Shown here one piece after another: positions 7,932-16,384 of a stretch of DNA of 64,000 nucleotides; the stretch's first letter is position 1; each line of letters begins with the position of its first letter. A program made the translations under genes and the position numbers. The DNA is taken from the NCBI RefSeq assembly GCF_003202405.1, contig NZ_QJHL01000001.1, positions 2,294,001 through 2,358,000 of the forward strand, written 5' to 3'. The DNA is from Flavobacterium hydrophilum. GTDB lineage: Bacteria; Bacteroidota; Bacteroidia; Flavobacteriales; Flavobacteriaceae. The notes beneath the pieces were generated by a model. It was not told the origin of the DNA. It worked only from the letters and a program-made list of their open reading frames with translations, and made no database searches.

Positions 7932-9470
7932 TCAGTCCGGTTCGTTCATGATTTTTTCTCGGTATTTTTTACCTATTAAAAGCGTCATGTTTTTCTTGTA
8001 ATCATCAACCAGCCATTCGCGGTAGTTTTTACTGCACTGACTTAAGCATTTTGCATAACGTTTGATACGGCATTCGATATCATCATCCAGTTCCTTAGCT
8101 AGTGCTTTTGCTTCCTGAAGTGTTTCTGTATTATCAACACACATAGCCGAATGTTGTTCCAATGATTTGTCTAATACAATTTTGGAACGTAAATTTTGCT
8201 TAATTGCTAATTTGTGCTCTTCATCTACATCAAACGTAACATCGGCTGTTTTACTGAATTTTGCACGCAATTCAGGCGGCATACTGTATTTGAAAAACAT
8301 TTCGATTTCAGTATCATCACGCAGATTTTCTAAGTAAAATTCGGGAGATTTAAAAATATGCTGCCAGTTTACAGGCTCGCTCCATAAACCAAAACGGGCT
8401 GCATTATTACCTAAATCGATAACTGTAAATTCATCTTTACCAGGCAACTTTCGCGATCCACGCCCAATCATCTGGTAATATAATGTCAATGATTTTGTAG
8501 CTCTGTTTAGAATAATAGTTTCAACTGTTGGCTCATCAAAACCGGTAGTTAAGATTCCGACAGAGGTTAAAATAGCATCAGGCGTTTTTTTGAACCAAGC
8601 CAAAATATCTTTACGCTCTTCTGCACTGCTTGTATTATCAAGGTGCCTAACGTCGTAACCCGCTTCTCTAAAGGTTTCATAAACGTATAGCGAAGTATGG
8701 ATACCGTTATTGAAAATCAGTGTTTTTTTACCTAATGAACGCTCTGTGTACGCATGAAGCAATTTTTCCTGCATAAGCGTATTGGTATACAAATCATCAG
8801 AGGATTTTACTGTATAATCTCCGTTGATACCTACTTTTAGAGAAGTCAAACCAACATCATAACTGTAAGTTGTAGCCCTCGCAAGGAATCCTTTGTCGAT
8901 TAATGAACTAATAGTATCCCCTACAATAAGTTCATTATAACTTTGGTGCATTGGTAACTTTATATTCGAACTCAAAGGTGTTGCTGTTACTCCAAGAATA
9001 AAGGCATTTTTGAATGAGTTTAATAATTTTCTGAATGAATTGTAATGTGCCTCATCAATAATTACCAAACCAATGTTATCAAGATGCAATTTCTCGTCAT
9101 TAATACGGTTCTTTAAAGTTTCAACCATCGCCACAAAACATGAATAATCATTTTGATCAGGAAGTTCTTTTACTTTACTGTTGATGATTTTATTAGAAAC
9201 GCCAAAACCTTTCAGCATTTTTGAAGTCTGCTTACAAAGTTCAATACGGTGCGTCAACACTACTACTTTTTTATCGTTATTAGCTAAATAACGACGCACT
9301 ATTTCGGAAAAAATTACTGTTTTCCCACCACCCGTAGGCAGCTGATATAATAAATGATGTTGAGCAGGAGCATTATCTAAGCGTTCAAAAATGGCATCAA
9401 TATCACCTTTTTGGTATGCATAAAGTTCTTTTCTGTCTTCTCTTTCTATTTCTAAAGTGTTTGGGAGCAT
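7932..9470 (-). CDS. DEAD/DEAH-box superfamily 2 helicase
   Basis: A 512-residue SF2 ATPase with all main motifs in order: I LPTGGGKTV (about residues 45-53), Ia VVLTHRIEL, II DEAH, III GVTATPL, IV TLIFNN, V GILTTGFDEP, VI QMIGRGSR. The C-terminal 130 residues are charged and have no recognised nuclease or methylase domain. This core resembles the RecQ/UvrB-like type III restriction helicase group found alone in many Bacteroidota. No partner gene is adjacent; the upstream DUF6155 gene has its own promoter. Its cellular role is unknown. Confidence 0.85.
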   Translation of the reverse strand: MLPNTLEIEREDRKELYAYQKGDIDAIFERLDNAPAQHHLLYQLPTGGGKTVIFSEIVRRYLANNDKKVVVLTHRIELCKQTSKMLKGFGVSNKIINSKVKELPDQNDYSCFVAMVETLKNRINDEKLHLDNIGLVIIDEAHYNSFRKLLNSFKNAFILGVTATPLSSNIKLPMHQSYNELIVGDTISSLIDKGFLARATTYSYDVGLTSLKVGINGDYTVKSSDDLYTNTLMQEKLLHAYTERSLGKKTLIFNNGIHTSLYVYETFREAGYDVRHLDNTSSAEERKDILAWFKKTPDAILTSVGILTTGFDEPTVETIILNRATKSLTLYYQMIGRGSRKLPGKDEFTVIDLGNNAARFGLWSEPVNWQHIFKSPEFYLENLRDDTEIEMFFKYSMPPELRAKFSKTADVTFDVDEEHKLAIKQNLRSKIVLDKSLEQHSAMCVDNTETLQEAKALAKELDDDIECRIKRYAKCLSQCSKNYREWLVDDYKKNMTLLIGKKYREKIMNEPD

Positions 9471-9490
9471 TGTAATTTTTTGAATTTTTG

Positions 9491-9498
9491 CAAAAGTA
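9491..9498 (-). promoter_or_regulatory. -7 box TACTTTTG for the helicase gene
   Basis: Match to TAnnTTTG 21 bp before the start at 9470. Confidence 0.5.
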
Positions 9499-9578
9499 CA
9501 CCTAAAAAACAGTTTTTCATCTTATTTTAACCTAAAATAAATGTTTTTTTTAAATAAGATTTTTTATGAGAAATACAT

Positions 9579-10112
9579 TTATATATCTATTTTGTCTAAA
9601 ATCGCTTCAAATTCATATTTATTTTTCCATTTTTGTTGAAGAGTTTCTTGTTGTATTGCAACAATTCTTAATTTAAATTCATTTAAAATCCCATTAGAAA
9701 TCACAAAATTCACCGCCTGCTCAAAAGAATTAAGCATGCTTTTATAGAACAATTCCTGTTTTATGAAGTTTCCGGACGAATATGTTTGGGCAATTTCAAT
9801 ATTATAGAGCATAATATCTGCAATTACAAACGCGTCAACGCCCAATAAAATAAAATGCTTAATGATTTTTTGAGCCACAGAACGACGCATCTTTGCCTTC
9901 GGTCGCCATTTTGCACCAGGCTTTTTTACAGGAAAATATTCATGTGAGATTTTTGCTTTGCTTTCCTGTAAAAGTTTATCTTCTTTCGGATTAAAAACAA
10001 AGTCATAAAAGACCTTTACGGGACTAAATTTTTCGTACAACTCGATAATTTGTTCTTCGAGCTGCTCTTTGTTTAGTTCTCCTACATATTTTTTCAAATC
10101 ACGTTTGCTCAT
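9579..10112 (-). CDS. DUF6155-type conserved protein
   Basis: A 177-residue basic, mostly helical protein with no signal peptide or membrane segment. The N-terminal MSKRDLKKYVGELNKEQLEEQI and the central YFPVKKPGAKWRPKAKMRRS stretch fit the family I know as DUF6155. The function is unknown. Start ATG 10112 is preferred to a TTG two codons upstream. A TACTTTTG box lies 19 bp before the start, so it is likely transcribed alone. Confidence 0.7.
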   Translation of the reverse strand: MSKRDLKKYVGELNKEQLEEQIIELYEKFSPVKVFYDFVFNPKEDKLLQESKAKISHEYFPVKKPGAKWRPKAKMRRSVAQKIIKHFILLGVDAFVIADIMLYNIEIAQTYSSGNFIKQELFYKSMLNSFEQAVNFVISNGILNEFKLRIVAIQQETLQQKWKNKYEFEAILDKIDI

Positions 10113-10130
10113 ACTCAAAGTTTAAGATTA

Positions 10131-10138
10131 CAAAAGTA
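10131..10138 (-). promoter_or_regulatory. -7 box TACTTTTG for the DUF6155 gene
   Basis: Exact TAnnTTTG match 19 bp upstream of ATG 10112. Confidence 0.5.
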
Positions 10139-10181
10139 AATTACTTTTATTACACATACTTTAATAATCGGGTTTAATACT

Positions 10182-10189
10182 TAATTTTG
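10182..10189 (+). promoter_or_regulatory. -7 box TAATTTTG for the DUF3817-MscS pair
   Basis: TAnnTTTG match 26 bp before the ATG at 10216; divergent from the DUF6155 promoter about 50 bp away. Confidence 0.5.
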
Positions 10190-10215
10190 CCAATATAAAT
10201 TTAAAAAATAAATAC

Positions 10216-10503
10216 ATGCTTAAGATTTTTAAAGTTACCGCTATTTTAGAAGGAATTTCTTATTTAGTATTAATCGCCAATATGTTGTTTTTAAAATCCA
10301 GTAATCCGGAACTTTATCATACAATAGTCCGTCCGTTTGGAATGGGACACGGAGTCTTGTTTATAGGCTACATTATATTAGCTGCTTTATTGAAAAAATC
10401 CCAAAACTGGGACTTAAAAACATTTGGAATCATCCTTATTGCTTCTCTTATTCCGTTTGGAACTTTTTATATTGAGAGAAAATATTTAGAAAATAATGCA
10501 TAA
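10216..10503 (+). CDS. DUF3817-type small integral membrane protein
   Basis: A 95-residue protein with three predicted membrane helices (about 5-26, 43-60, 70-86). LKIFKVTAILEGISYLVL and the GMGHGVLFIGYI motif are typical of the DUF3817/YdzA group, whose function is unknown. Its stop overlaps the start of the MscS gene by 8 bp, so the two are translationally coupled, which suggests a membrane-stress context. Confidence 0.78.
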   Translation: MLKIFKVTAILEGISYLVLIANMLFLKSSNPELYHTIVRPFGMGHGVLFIGYIILAALLKKSQNWDLKTFGIILIASLIPFGTFYIERKYLENNA

Positions 10504-11755
10504 GCTTTTGGATAAAATATTCAATTTTTTATATCCGCTTTTCAGGGATTGGGGAATGAGCCGCAACTTTGCGTCATACATCAGCCTGATCTTTAATATT
10601 GCCATCATGCTGGCTCTGGCTTATGCTATTTATTACGTTGCCAAGTTTGTTCTGGTAACGTTGACAGCAATTTTTGCACAGCGAACCAAAACCAAGTTTG
10701 ATGATTATTTGATTCACAATAAAACTACTAAATACACCGCTTATTTAATTCCGTTTTTCTTTATTTACAAAGCTGTTCCGGTTATCTTGGACAGATATGA
10801 ATATTGGGAGCTGATGTTCGGAAAAATAGTGGGCGTTTATATCGTTCTGATCAGTTTATGGATTATAAGAACTATTTTTAATGCTTTACGCGATTATTTA
10901 AAAAGCAAACCTGAATACAGCGACAAACCTATAGACAGCTTTGTTCAGGTTATTATGATTGTTCTTTGGATTTTTGGAATTGCCATGATTATTTCGACTT
11001 TATTCGGAATCAAAAAAGGCGAATTATTGACTATTTTAGGGACACTTTCGGCCATTATTATCTTAATTTTCAGAGATACTATTTTAGGATTTGTTTCTAG
11101 TGTCCAGGTAGCAATCAATGATATGGTTCGTATTGGAGACTGGATTACCATGGATAAATTTGGGGCCGATGGCGATGTAATTGAAATCAATCTGACGACT
11201 GTAAAAGTCCGGAACTTTGACAATACCATTACCACTATTCCAACATATTCGTTGAGTTCTGATTCATTTCAAAACTGGCGCGGAATGCAAAAATCTGAAG
11301 GAAGACGCATTAAAAGACACATTTTGATCAAAAGCAGCAGTATTCGTTTTTTAAATAATGACGATCTGAACCAAATGAAAAAAGTGCAATTAATCAGCAC
11401 TTACATCGAATCCAGACAGGCTGAAATTGAGAAATACAATCAAGTGCATGGAATTGATAAAACGCTTTCGCTAAATGGCCGAAATATGACTAATCTTGGA
11501 TTATTTAGAAAATACATTATTCAATATCTGGTTAATCATCCGGGATTAAACAAAGACATGCATATGGTTTGCCGTCAGCTGCAACCAACAGAGTATGGAG
11601 TTCCTTTGGAGATTTATGCTTTTTCAGGTGATAAACGCTGGGCTAATTACGAATACATAATGGCAGATATTTTTGACCACATTATGGCCTCGGTAATTTA
11701 TTTTGATTTGGAAATGTTCGAATTACCTTCTGCAATTGGCCATTTGGACAGGTAA
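10496..11755 (+). CDS. MscS-family mechanosensitive ion channel
   Basis: A 419-residue channel of the YbdG/YnaI-like size class. There are about five hydrophobic segments (roughly 23-60, 78-97, 106-130, 147-168, 177-206), the last being the pore helix. It is followed by the MscS beta domain with FRDTILGFVSSVQVAINDMVRIGDWI and the fold-closing KVRNFDNTITTIPTYSL. The channel would open under membrane tension to release solutes on hypo-osmotic shock. It overlaps the preceding small membrane gene. A 15-bp perfect hairpin terminates it. Confidence 0.9.
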   Translation: MHKLLDKIFNFLYPLFRDWGMSRNFASYISLIFNIAIMLALAYAIYYVAKFVLVTLTAIFAQRTKTKFDDYLIHNKTTKYTAYLIPFFFIYKAVPVILDRYEYWELMFGKIVGVYIVLISLWIIRTIFNALRDYLKSKPEYSDKPIDSFVQVIMIVLWIFGIAMIISTLFGIKKGELLTILGTLSAIIILIFRDTILGFVSSVQVAINDMVRIGDWITMDKFGADGDVIEINLTTVKVRNFDNTITTIPTYSLSSDSFQNWRGMQKSEGRRIKRHILIKSSSIRFLNNDDLNQMKKVQLISTYIESRQAEIEKYNQVHGIDKTLSLNGRNMTNLGLFRKYIIQYLVNHPGLNKDMHMVCRQLQPTEYGVPLEIYAFSGDKRWANYEYIMADIFDHIMASVIYFDLEMFELPSAIGHLDR

Positions 11756-11758
11756 ACA

Positions 11759-11808
11759 AGTTTCAGGTTTCAGGCTGAACATCTTTATAAAATCTGAAAC
11801 CTGAAACT
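11759..11808. terminator. Bidirectional hairpin terminator made of TTTCAGG repeats
   Basis: AGTTTCAGGTTTCAG (11759-11773) is a perfect 15-bp inverted match of CTGAAACCTGAAACT (11794-11808), with a 20-nt loop and a T-run on the plus strand. It sits between the converging MscS and lipoprotein genes, and its words are shared with other spacer palindromes in the window. Confidence 0.75.
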
Positions 11809-12241
11809 ATTTTTTTGCTTCTTTAAAAACATACTCCGGGTTTTTATAATTAAGAGTTCCCGGCAAAAAGCACGGAAGACTCATATAAGTTCCCATTACA
11901 CCGTTTCCTAAAAATAGTTTACTTTCTTTTTTTAATAAAGCCAAAGGCTCCCTTTTCCAACCACCTCCATTTGATATATAATGAAAATCCCCTCTTAAAG
12001 TATCTCCTTTAACTTCTCCCCTTACATCTCCGGAATCTTTACCATTTCTGTAATATGATCGTTCATAACGCCCGTAAAAACGTTTTTCGTTTATTTGAAT
12101 AGCCAAAATTGCGGTGTCTTTATTATTTACAGCCTGATAGACAATATAATTGTATTTGTATTTGTCTTTTTCTTCCTTAGAATTGCAGGACATTAAAAAA
12201 CCAAATACAACAACAATAAATAATAAAGTTTCTTTTCGCAT
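11807..12241 (-). CDS. Small lipoprotein, function unknown
   Basis: A 144-residue protein with a signal sequence and lipobox FLMSC (Cys19), so it should be an outer- or inner-membrane lipoprotein. The mature part is a short beta-rich domain with a charged region (RFYGRYERSYYRNGKDSGD) and the end LPGTLNYKNPEYVFKEAKK. No family recognised. Its start abuts the stop of the upstream secreted-protein gene, indicating a two-gene unit. Confidence 0.7.
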   Translation of the reverse strand: MRKETLLFIVVVFGFLMSCNSKEEKDKYKYNYIVYQAVNNKDTAILAIQINEKRFYGRYERSYYRNGKDSGDVRGEVKGDTLRGDFHYISNGGGWKREPLALLKKESKLFLGNGVMGTYMSLPCFLPGTLNYKNPEYVFKEAKK

Positions 12242-13138
12242 TTATTTCGGTGAATTTGTAAACTGAATTTTCAGATTAAATTTAAAATTTTGAAATATGG
12301 AATCATAACTATTGTCTTCATCTTCATCAGAGCAAACGGAATCGGAGAGATTGTCATTCCCTCCAGATGTTGGCACTTCATCAATTTCAATTTCATTTCT
12401 GAACATTTCACTTCGATTACTGATATACAATTTTGATGATGTGCCTTTCAAATACATAATTTTGTATTCAAAATAATCTTTTGACATGTTTGTATTAAAC
12501 TGATTTGTTTTAATTATTCTAAAAACGAAATACAAATCTGGAGCAATTTCTATTAATTCAGAATTGAATTCTTTTAATTGACTTTCAATTTTCCTTTCTG
12601 CCGTTTTTTTTCTGTAAAAATACAAATTACTGATTTGCAAATTGAACTTAGAATTTGGAATTACCCCCACTATATCGGTTTCCTTTGCTAATCTTTGTTT
12701 TTCTTCATTGATGTTATTTATGGCAAGTTTAAGGTTCTTTTTATCTAAAGGTATAAAGAAAGTATAACCGCCTTCACCGTTACTTTTATTAAAAAAAATA
12801 TCATTTAAAAAAAATGAGAATGAATTTTTAATAAATTCATCTAGTTCAAAAGGCACTTTGGTTATTACTTTATTTTCCACATTAAAATCTTCTTTTTTAC
12901 AGGAATAATAGGTTGCCGATTGAATGAAATGATATTTATTAAAAATTAAATCAACATAAATCATTTCTTCTTTATTATTCTTTTTTATAAAATCGAAATT
13001 TTCCAAAACATATTGATATGTTTTAATTTGATTTTCCTGATTCCCTATTGCCATTCTTTGTCCAAAAGCAATGGAAGTAAAAAAGAAAAATAAAACAATT
13101 AATTTATTTATATTGAGATTTTTAATCGTAAGCAACAT
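12242..13138 (-). CDS. Secreted protein of unknown function
   Basis: A 298-residue protein with an N-terminal hydrophobic stretch (LIVLFFFFTSIAFGQ) that looks like a signal peptide cleaved after SIAFG. There is no recognisable domain. The C-terminus holds an acidic patch (SVCSDEDEDNSYD). Very AT-rich and Lys/Asn/Phe-rich compared with the housekeeping genes around it. It is directly adjacent to, and probably co-transcribed with, the downstream lipoprotein; the pair may work together in the envelope (inference). Confidence 0.65.
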   Translation of the reverse strand: MLLTIKNLNINKLIVLFFFFTSIAFGQRMAIGNQENQIKTYQYVLENFDFIKKNNKEEMIYVDLIFNKYHFIQSATYYSCKKEDFNVENKVITKVPFELDEFIKNSFSFFLNDIFFNKSNGEGGYTFFIPLDKKNLKLAINNINEEKQRLAKETDIVGVIPNSKFNLQISNLYFYRKKTAERKIESQLKEFNSELIEIAPDLYFVFRIIKTNQFNTNMSKDYFEYKIMYLKGTSSKLYISNRSEMFRNEIEIDEVPTSGGNDNLSDSVCSDEDEDNSYDSIFQNFKFNLKIQFTNSPK

Positions 13139-13154
13139 GTATCAAATTTGAATT

Positions 13155-13538
13155 TTACAAACGGTCCTTTACAAATTCAATTTGAGTTTTACCGTGTGGT
13201 TTTGGTTTTCCGTCTTCACCCAAATTAACCATTGTTGTATGATCAATTGTAATGATAATTTCGCGGGTCATCATGTTTCTTACGGCACATCTAAGTACTA
13301 AAGAAGTGGTTCCAAATTTCACTACATCAATCCCAATTTCTACAATATCTCCTTGTCTGGCAGAACTTTTAAAATTGATTTCGGACATGTGTTTAGTTAC
13401 GACTCTCGGATTTTCTAATTGTACAATCGAATACAAAGCAAGCTCTTCATCAATCCAGGCTAAAAGCTGTCCGCCAAATAAAGTTCCGTTCGGATTTAAA
13501 TCCTGGGGCTTAACCCATTTTCTGGTATGGAATCTCAT
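13155..13538 (-). CDS. Hotdog-fold acyl-CoA thioesterase (YciA/BFIT type)
   Basis: A 127-residue single hotdog domain. NPNGTLFGGQLLAWIDEELALYS (residues 16-38) is the N-terminal helix region of YciA-like thioesterases, with Asp30 as the likely catalytic residue. MSEINFKSSARQGDIVEIGIDV gives the following strands. Such enzymes hydrolyse acyl-CoA to fatty acid and CoA in the cytoplasm. The physiological chain length cannot be predicted. It starts 17 bp from the secreted-protein gene downstream, so weak coupling is possible. Confidence 0.87.
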   Translation of the reverse strand: MRFHTRKWVKPQDLNPNGTLFGGQLLAWIDEELALYSIVQLENPRVVTKHMSEINFKSSARQGDIVEIGIDVVKFGTTSLVLRCAVRNMMTREIIITIDHTTMVNLGEDGKPKPHGKTQIEFVKDRL

Positions 13539-13796
13539 ATTTTTATTTTATACGGGTAAAAATAGTTTTTTACTCCCATAATCGAATTATGTTTTTTTAT
13601 TAATCCATAAGATTTCAATAATTCGAAAATTTGCTGCTGAATTATTTTAAAAATCATTTTTAAAAGTCCAAAATATTAAAATTACAGTCAATGAAATATT
13701 TTAATTTATGAACTTATTTTTTGTAGATTTTGTCAGTAACTAAATCCGGGAAAGGTATTTTTATAAGAGATATTTTTATAATTTTAAAGAAAAACC

Positions 13797-14204
13797 ATGA
13801 CAGACAGAGACACTTTTTTAAAAGAATTCAGAGGCGAAACTTTAGGAACTATCAGCACTCAGTCATCTGCTGATGAGTTATTTCAAAATCAAACCATTAG
13901 ACCCATTTTAAAACTTCAGAACGATTTGTTCATTGCTGTTTTCATTAATTATGTCAATAAAAACAAGGCAGATTTTTATTCTTACACTGTCGAAAAAAAA
14001 CTGCAGACCATAGAAAATTCCATTCAAAAAGATATTAAATTCAGAAATTCTTTAAAAGGAATTATAATGGCCCTTTTTAGTGTTGAAGAATATGAAACTT
14101 ATATTAAGAATTCTTCCGACTTAAATAAACGAATGATGAATTTACTTATTGACCGATTGAAAAGCCAGGTACAGTTGTTTGAATTGGAATCAGATTTTAA
14201 ATAA
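13797..14204 (+). CDS. Conserved protein of unknown function (135 aa)
   Basis: Soluble, helical protein with no signal or membrane segment. It begins DRDTFLKEFRGETLGTIST and has conserved-looking IRPILKLQNDLF and DIKFRNSLKGIIMALF segments. I recall similar flavobacterial proteins labelled glyoxalase, but no VOC metal motif is visible, so I do not use that name. It is followed after 6 bp by another unknown gene and then by a Crp/Fnr regulator. Confidence 0.65.
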   Translation: MTDRDTFLKEFRGETLGTISTQSSADELFQNQTIRPILKLQNDLFIAVFINYVNKNKADFYSYTVEKKLQTIENSIQKDIKFRNSLKGIIMALFSVEEYETYIKNSSDLNKRMMNLLIDRLKSQVQLFELESDFK

Positions 14205-14210
14205 TTTTAG

Positions 14211-14672
14211 ATGATTTTAGAAATAATACAAAAAGGGCGGCAAAGTCTTTTTGTTTATCAGGATGGAAACTTATTATTTTATTCAGTTGTAAAATTTAAT
14301 TGGATCAATAGAATTATAAATATTTACAATCAAAATGATGATTTGCTTTTAGAATTAAAATGCAGGTCGTTTTTTATGAAATCCAATTATAAAATTTTAT
14401 TTCAAAATCAATCTCTGAACCCATTCATAAATGAAATAAATAGCAGGTCCATAACTTTTAATACTGATAAGTATTTAACAGTTGATTCAAAATACTTTAT
14501 TTCATTCAATTATAATTATTATTTCCGGGACACTAAAATAGCTGAACTAAAAAAGAAAATTTTTAGTATTTCTTCTAAAATGACACTTGAGCTAAACGAT
14601 GAAAATTTAGAATTTTCAGATCAAATAATAATGCATATACTTTCAATTGAAACCGGGGTTTCCGTTGATTAA
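14211..14672 (+). CDS. Unknown protein (153 aa)
   Basis: No family recognised. Soluble, no signal peptide, strongly enriched in Asn, Ile, Lys, Tyr and Phe, and more AT-rich than its neighbours. It is probably beta-rich at the start (LEIIQKGRQSLFVYQDGNLLFYSVVKF), somewhat like tubby-C/LURP-one-type proteins (weak guess). It sits between a conserved unknown gene and the Crp/Fnr regulator, with gaps of 6 and 20 bp. Confidence 0.6.
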   Translation: MILEIIQKGRQSLFVYQDGNLLFYSVVKFNWINRIINIYNQNDDLLLELKCRSFFMKSNYKILFQNQSLNPFINEINSRSITFNTDKYLTVDSKYFISFNYNYYFRDTKIAELKKKIFSISSKMTLELNDENLEFSDQIIMHILSIETGVSVD

Positions 14673-14692
14673 ATACCTCAAAATAATCAATA

Positions 14693-15268
14693 ATGTTCAA
14701 CCAATTTCGAAATAAATTCCCTCTTGACGATTCAAAATGGAACGAATATACAAGCTATTTCAAACGCCTTGAAGTTTCTGCAAAAACAATACTTTTAGAA
14801 GAAGGAGAAATTTCAAAAAGACTTTTTATAATTGAGAAAGGTTGTATACGGGTCTGGTTCAACAATAACGGTAAGGATCTTACTACTCAGTTTTTTTTCG
14901 AAAACCAAAGCGTTGCTTCTATCGAAAGTTTTATTAAAAAACTTCCAAGCCCCGTATTTGTTGAAACCATTGAACCTTCTGTTTTATGGTGGATCCATAA
15001 AAGTGATGTAGATATCATCCTCGAAGAAATTAAGGAAATTCCGGAATTAAGAGATCATCTTATTAACAGGCTTTTTCAGCGTACATTTGATTATATACAC
15101 CATTTTGTTTCTTTTATAAAAGATTCTCCTGCTCAGCGATATCTAAATTTAAGTGAGGAAAATCCTCAAATTATTCAGCGTGTTCCACAGCATTATATTG
15201 CTTCTTATCTTGGTGTAAGTACAGTTCATTTAAGCCGGATAAAAAGCAAATTACTTCAGAAAAAATAA
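14693..15268 (+). CDS. Crp/Fnr-family transcriptional regulator
   Basis: A 191-residue regulator. The N-terminal cyclic-nucleotide-binding-like beta barrel (about 25-115) includes ILLEEGEISKRLFIIEKGCIRVW. A helix leads to a C-terminal winged HTH with VPQHYIASYLGVSTVHLSRIKSK. The barrel lacks the intact cAMP phosphate cassette and the Fnr cysteines, so the signal is unknown, as for many Bacteroidota members. The next gene has a perfect palindrome upstream that could be its target. It is likely the last gene of a three-gene unit starting at 13797. Confidence 0.88.
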   Translation: MFNQFRNKFPLDDSKWNEYTSYFKRLEVSAKTILLEEGEISKRLFIIEKGCIRVWFNNNGKDLTTQFFFENQSVASIESFIKKLPSPVFVETIEPSVLWWIHKSDVDIILEEIKEIPELRDHLINRLFQRTFDYIHHFVSFIKDSPAQRYLNLSEENPQIIQRVPQHYIASYLGVSTVHLSRIKSKLLQKK

Positions 15269-15279
15269 TCGGATCATTT

Positions 15280-15295
15280 GATAACAAATGTTATC
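15280..15295 (+). promoter_or_regulatory. Candidate Crp/Fnr operator GATAAC-N4-GTTATC
   Basis: Perfect 6-bp inverted repeat with a 4-bp centre (GATAACAAATGTTATC), centred at 15287.5. That is about 41-44 bp upstream of the start site predicted from the TAGCTTTG box. This is the class II activator position. It lies just after the Crp/Fnr gene. Confidence 0.5.
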
Positions 15296-15316
15296 GTCTG
15301 TCTTTAAACTGCTATT

Positions 15317-15324
15317 TAGCTTTG
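15317..15324 (+). promoter_or_regulatory. -7 box TAGCTTTG for the oxidoreductase gene
   Basis: TAnnTTTG match 19 bp before ATG 15344. No TTTG element is present at -33, as would fit an activator-dependent promoter. Confidence 0.5.
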
Positions 15325-15343
15325 TATCATAAAATTTAAACTT

Positions 15344-16315
15344 ATGAAAGCAGCGGTAATTTATAAAAAAGGCGAAATGCCAAAATATGCAGAATGTGCA
15401 GAACCCATTCCACAAAATGAAAACGAAATTTTACTTTCAGTAAAAGCGGTTGCCATTACCAATCTGGACAAAGCAAAAGCGAGTGGAAAACATTATTCAT
15501 CTGAAAATCAAAATCAAAACGAAACCGTAATAGGAAGTGACGGTGTTGGTTTATTAGAAGATGGCACAAGGGTTTACGCAAGAGGAATTACGGGAACAAT
15601 TGCTGAGAAGGCAATTATTGAAAAAAACAGAATGGTTCCCTTACCTGAAGGAATTAGTAATGCCACAGCAGCGGCAATGCCAAATGCGGTTGCCGGCTCA
15701 GCGATGGCATTGCGATTTAGGGCCGGAATAAAACCCGGAGAAACGGTTTTAATAAATGGAGCTACCGGATTTACCGGACAAATGGCAGTGCAGATTGCTA
15801 AATATTGCGGTGCAAAAAAAATAATCGTGACGGGAAGAAACAAAAAAACACTTGAAAACCTTTTAGAGTTAGGGGCTAGCAAAACCATTTCTCTTAAACA
15901 GGATGATGAAACTATCCTCAGTCAACTTAAAGAAATTCATCAAAGTACTCCAATAGATATTATTCTGGATTATTTATGGGGTCACTCTGCAGAATTAATT
16001 TTTTCAGCGTTAAAAGGAAACGGGGCATTTACAAATAAAGTTCGATTTGTTTCAATTGGTTCCATGTCAGGCGACAATATTCAATTATCATCAGGGATTT
16101 TAAGAAGTGTCGACCTTCAATTATCAGGTTCGGGTTTAGGAAGCTGGACTAAGGAAGAAATAAAACTGCTTTTTTCAGAAATACTTCCGGAAATGTTTCT
16201 ATTGGCAGCTCAAAATAAATTGATCGTAAATATTGAGGAGGTGAGTTTAATCGATATTGAAAAAATGTGGAATAAAGAAATTTCAGACGGTAAGCGGCTT
16301 TTAGTCGTAATCTAA
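15344..16315 (+). CDS. Zinc-independent MDR-family NADPH:quinone oxidoreductase-like protein
   Basis: A 323-residue medium-chain dehydrogenase/reductase. The Rossmann motif is seen as NGATGFTGQMAVQIAKYCGAKKIIVTGR (about 139-166). The N-terminal GroES-like domain has VIGSDGVGLLEDG but lacks the structural-zinc cysteine cluster, pointing to the quinone oxidoreductase/enoyl reductase branch. It probably reduces a small electrophilic carbonyl or quinone. It is preceded by a Crp/Fnr gene and a palindrome at the -41 position, suggesting regulated detoxification (inference). Confidence 0.82.
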   Translation: MKAAVIYKKGEMPKYAECAEPIPQNENEILLSVKAVAITNLDKAKASGKHYSSENQNQNETVIGSDGVGLLEDGTRVYARGITGTIAEKAIIEKNRMVPLPEGISNATAAAMPNAVAGSAMALRFRAGIKPGETVLINGATGFTGQMAVQIAKYCGAKKIIVTGRNKKTLENLLELGASKTISLKQDDETILSQLKEIHQSTPIDIILDYLWGHSAELIFSALKGNGAFTNKVRFVSIGSMSGDNIQLSSGILRSVDLQLSGSGLGSWTKEEIKLLFSEILPEMFLLAAQNKLIVNIEEVSLIDIEKMWNKEISDGKRLLVVI

Positions 16316-16321
16316 ATAAAG

Positions 16322-16370
16322 AAAGGTTTGACAAACTGGGATTTTTGCATCTCAATCTTGTCAAACCTTT
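16322..16370. terminator. Bidirectional terminator hairpin
   Basis: AAAGGTTTGACAA (16322-16334) pairs perfectly with TTGTCAAACCTTT (16358-16370). An inner helix TGGGAT/ATCTCA strengthens it. It lies between the converging oxidoreductase and E1 dehydrogenase genes. Confidence 0.85.
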
Positions 16371-16384
16371 AATTTTAAGCTGAA

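Noticed and set aside
7932..9470. Defence system built on the DEAH helicase
   Set aside because: No nuclease, methylase or other defence partner is adjacent; the neighbour DUF6155 has its own promoter.
13797..14204. Naming the protein glyoxalase
   Set aside because: No VOC fold motif or metal ligands are visible; that label seems to be inherited annotation.
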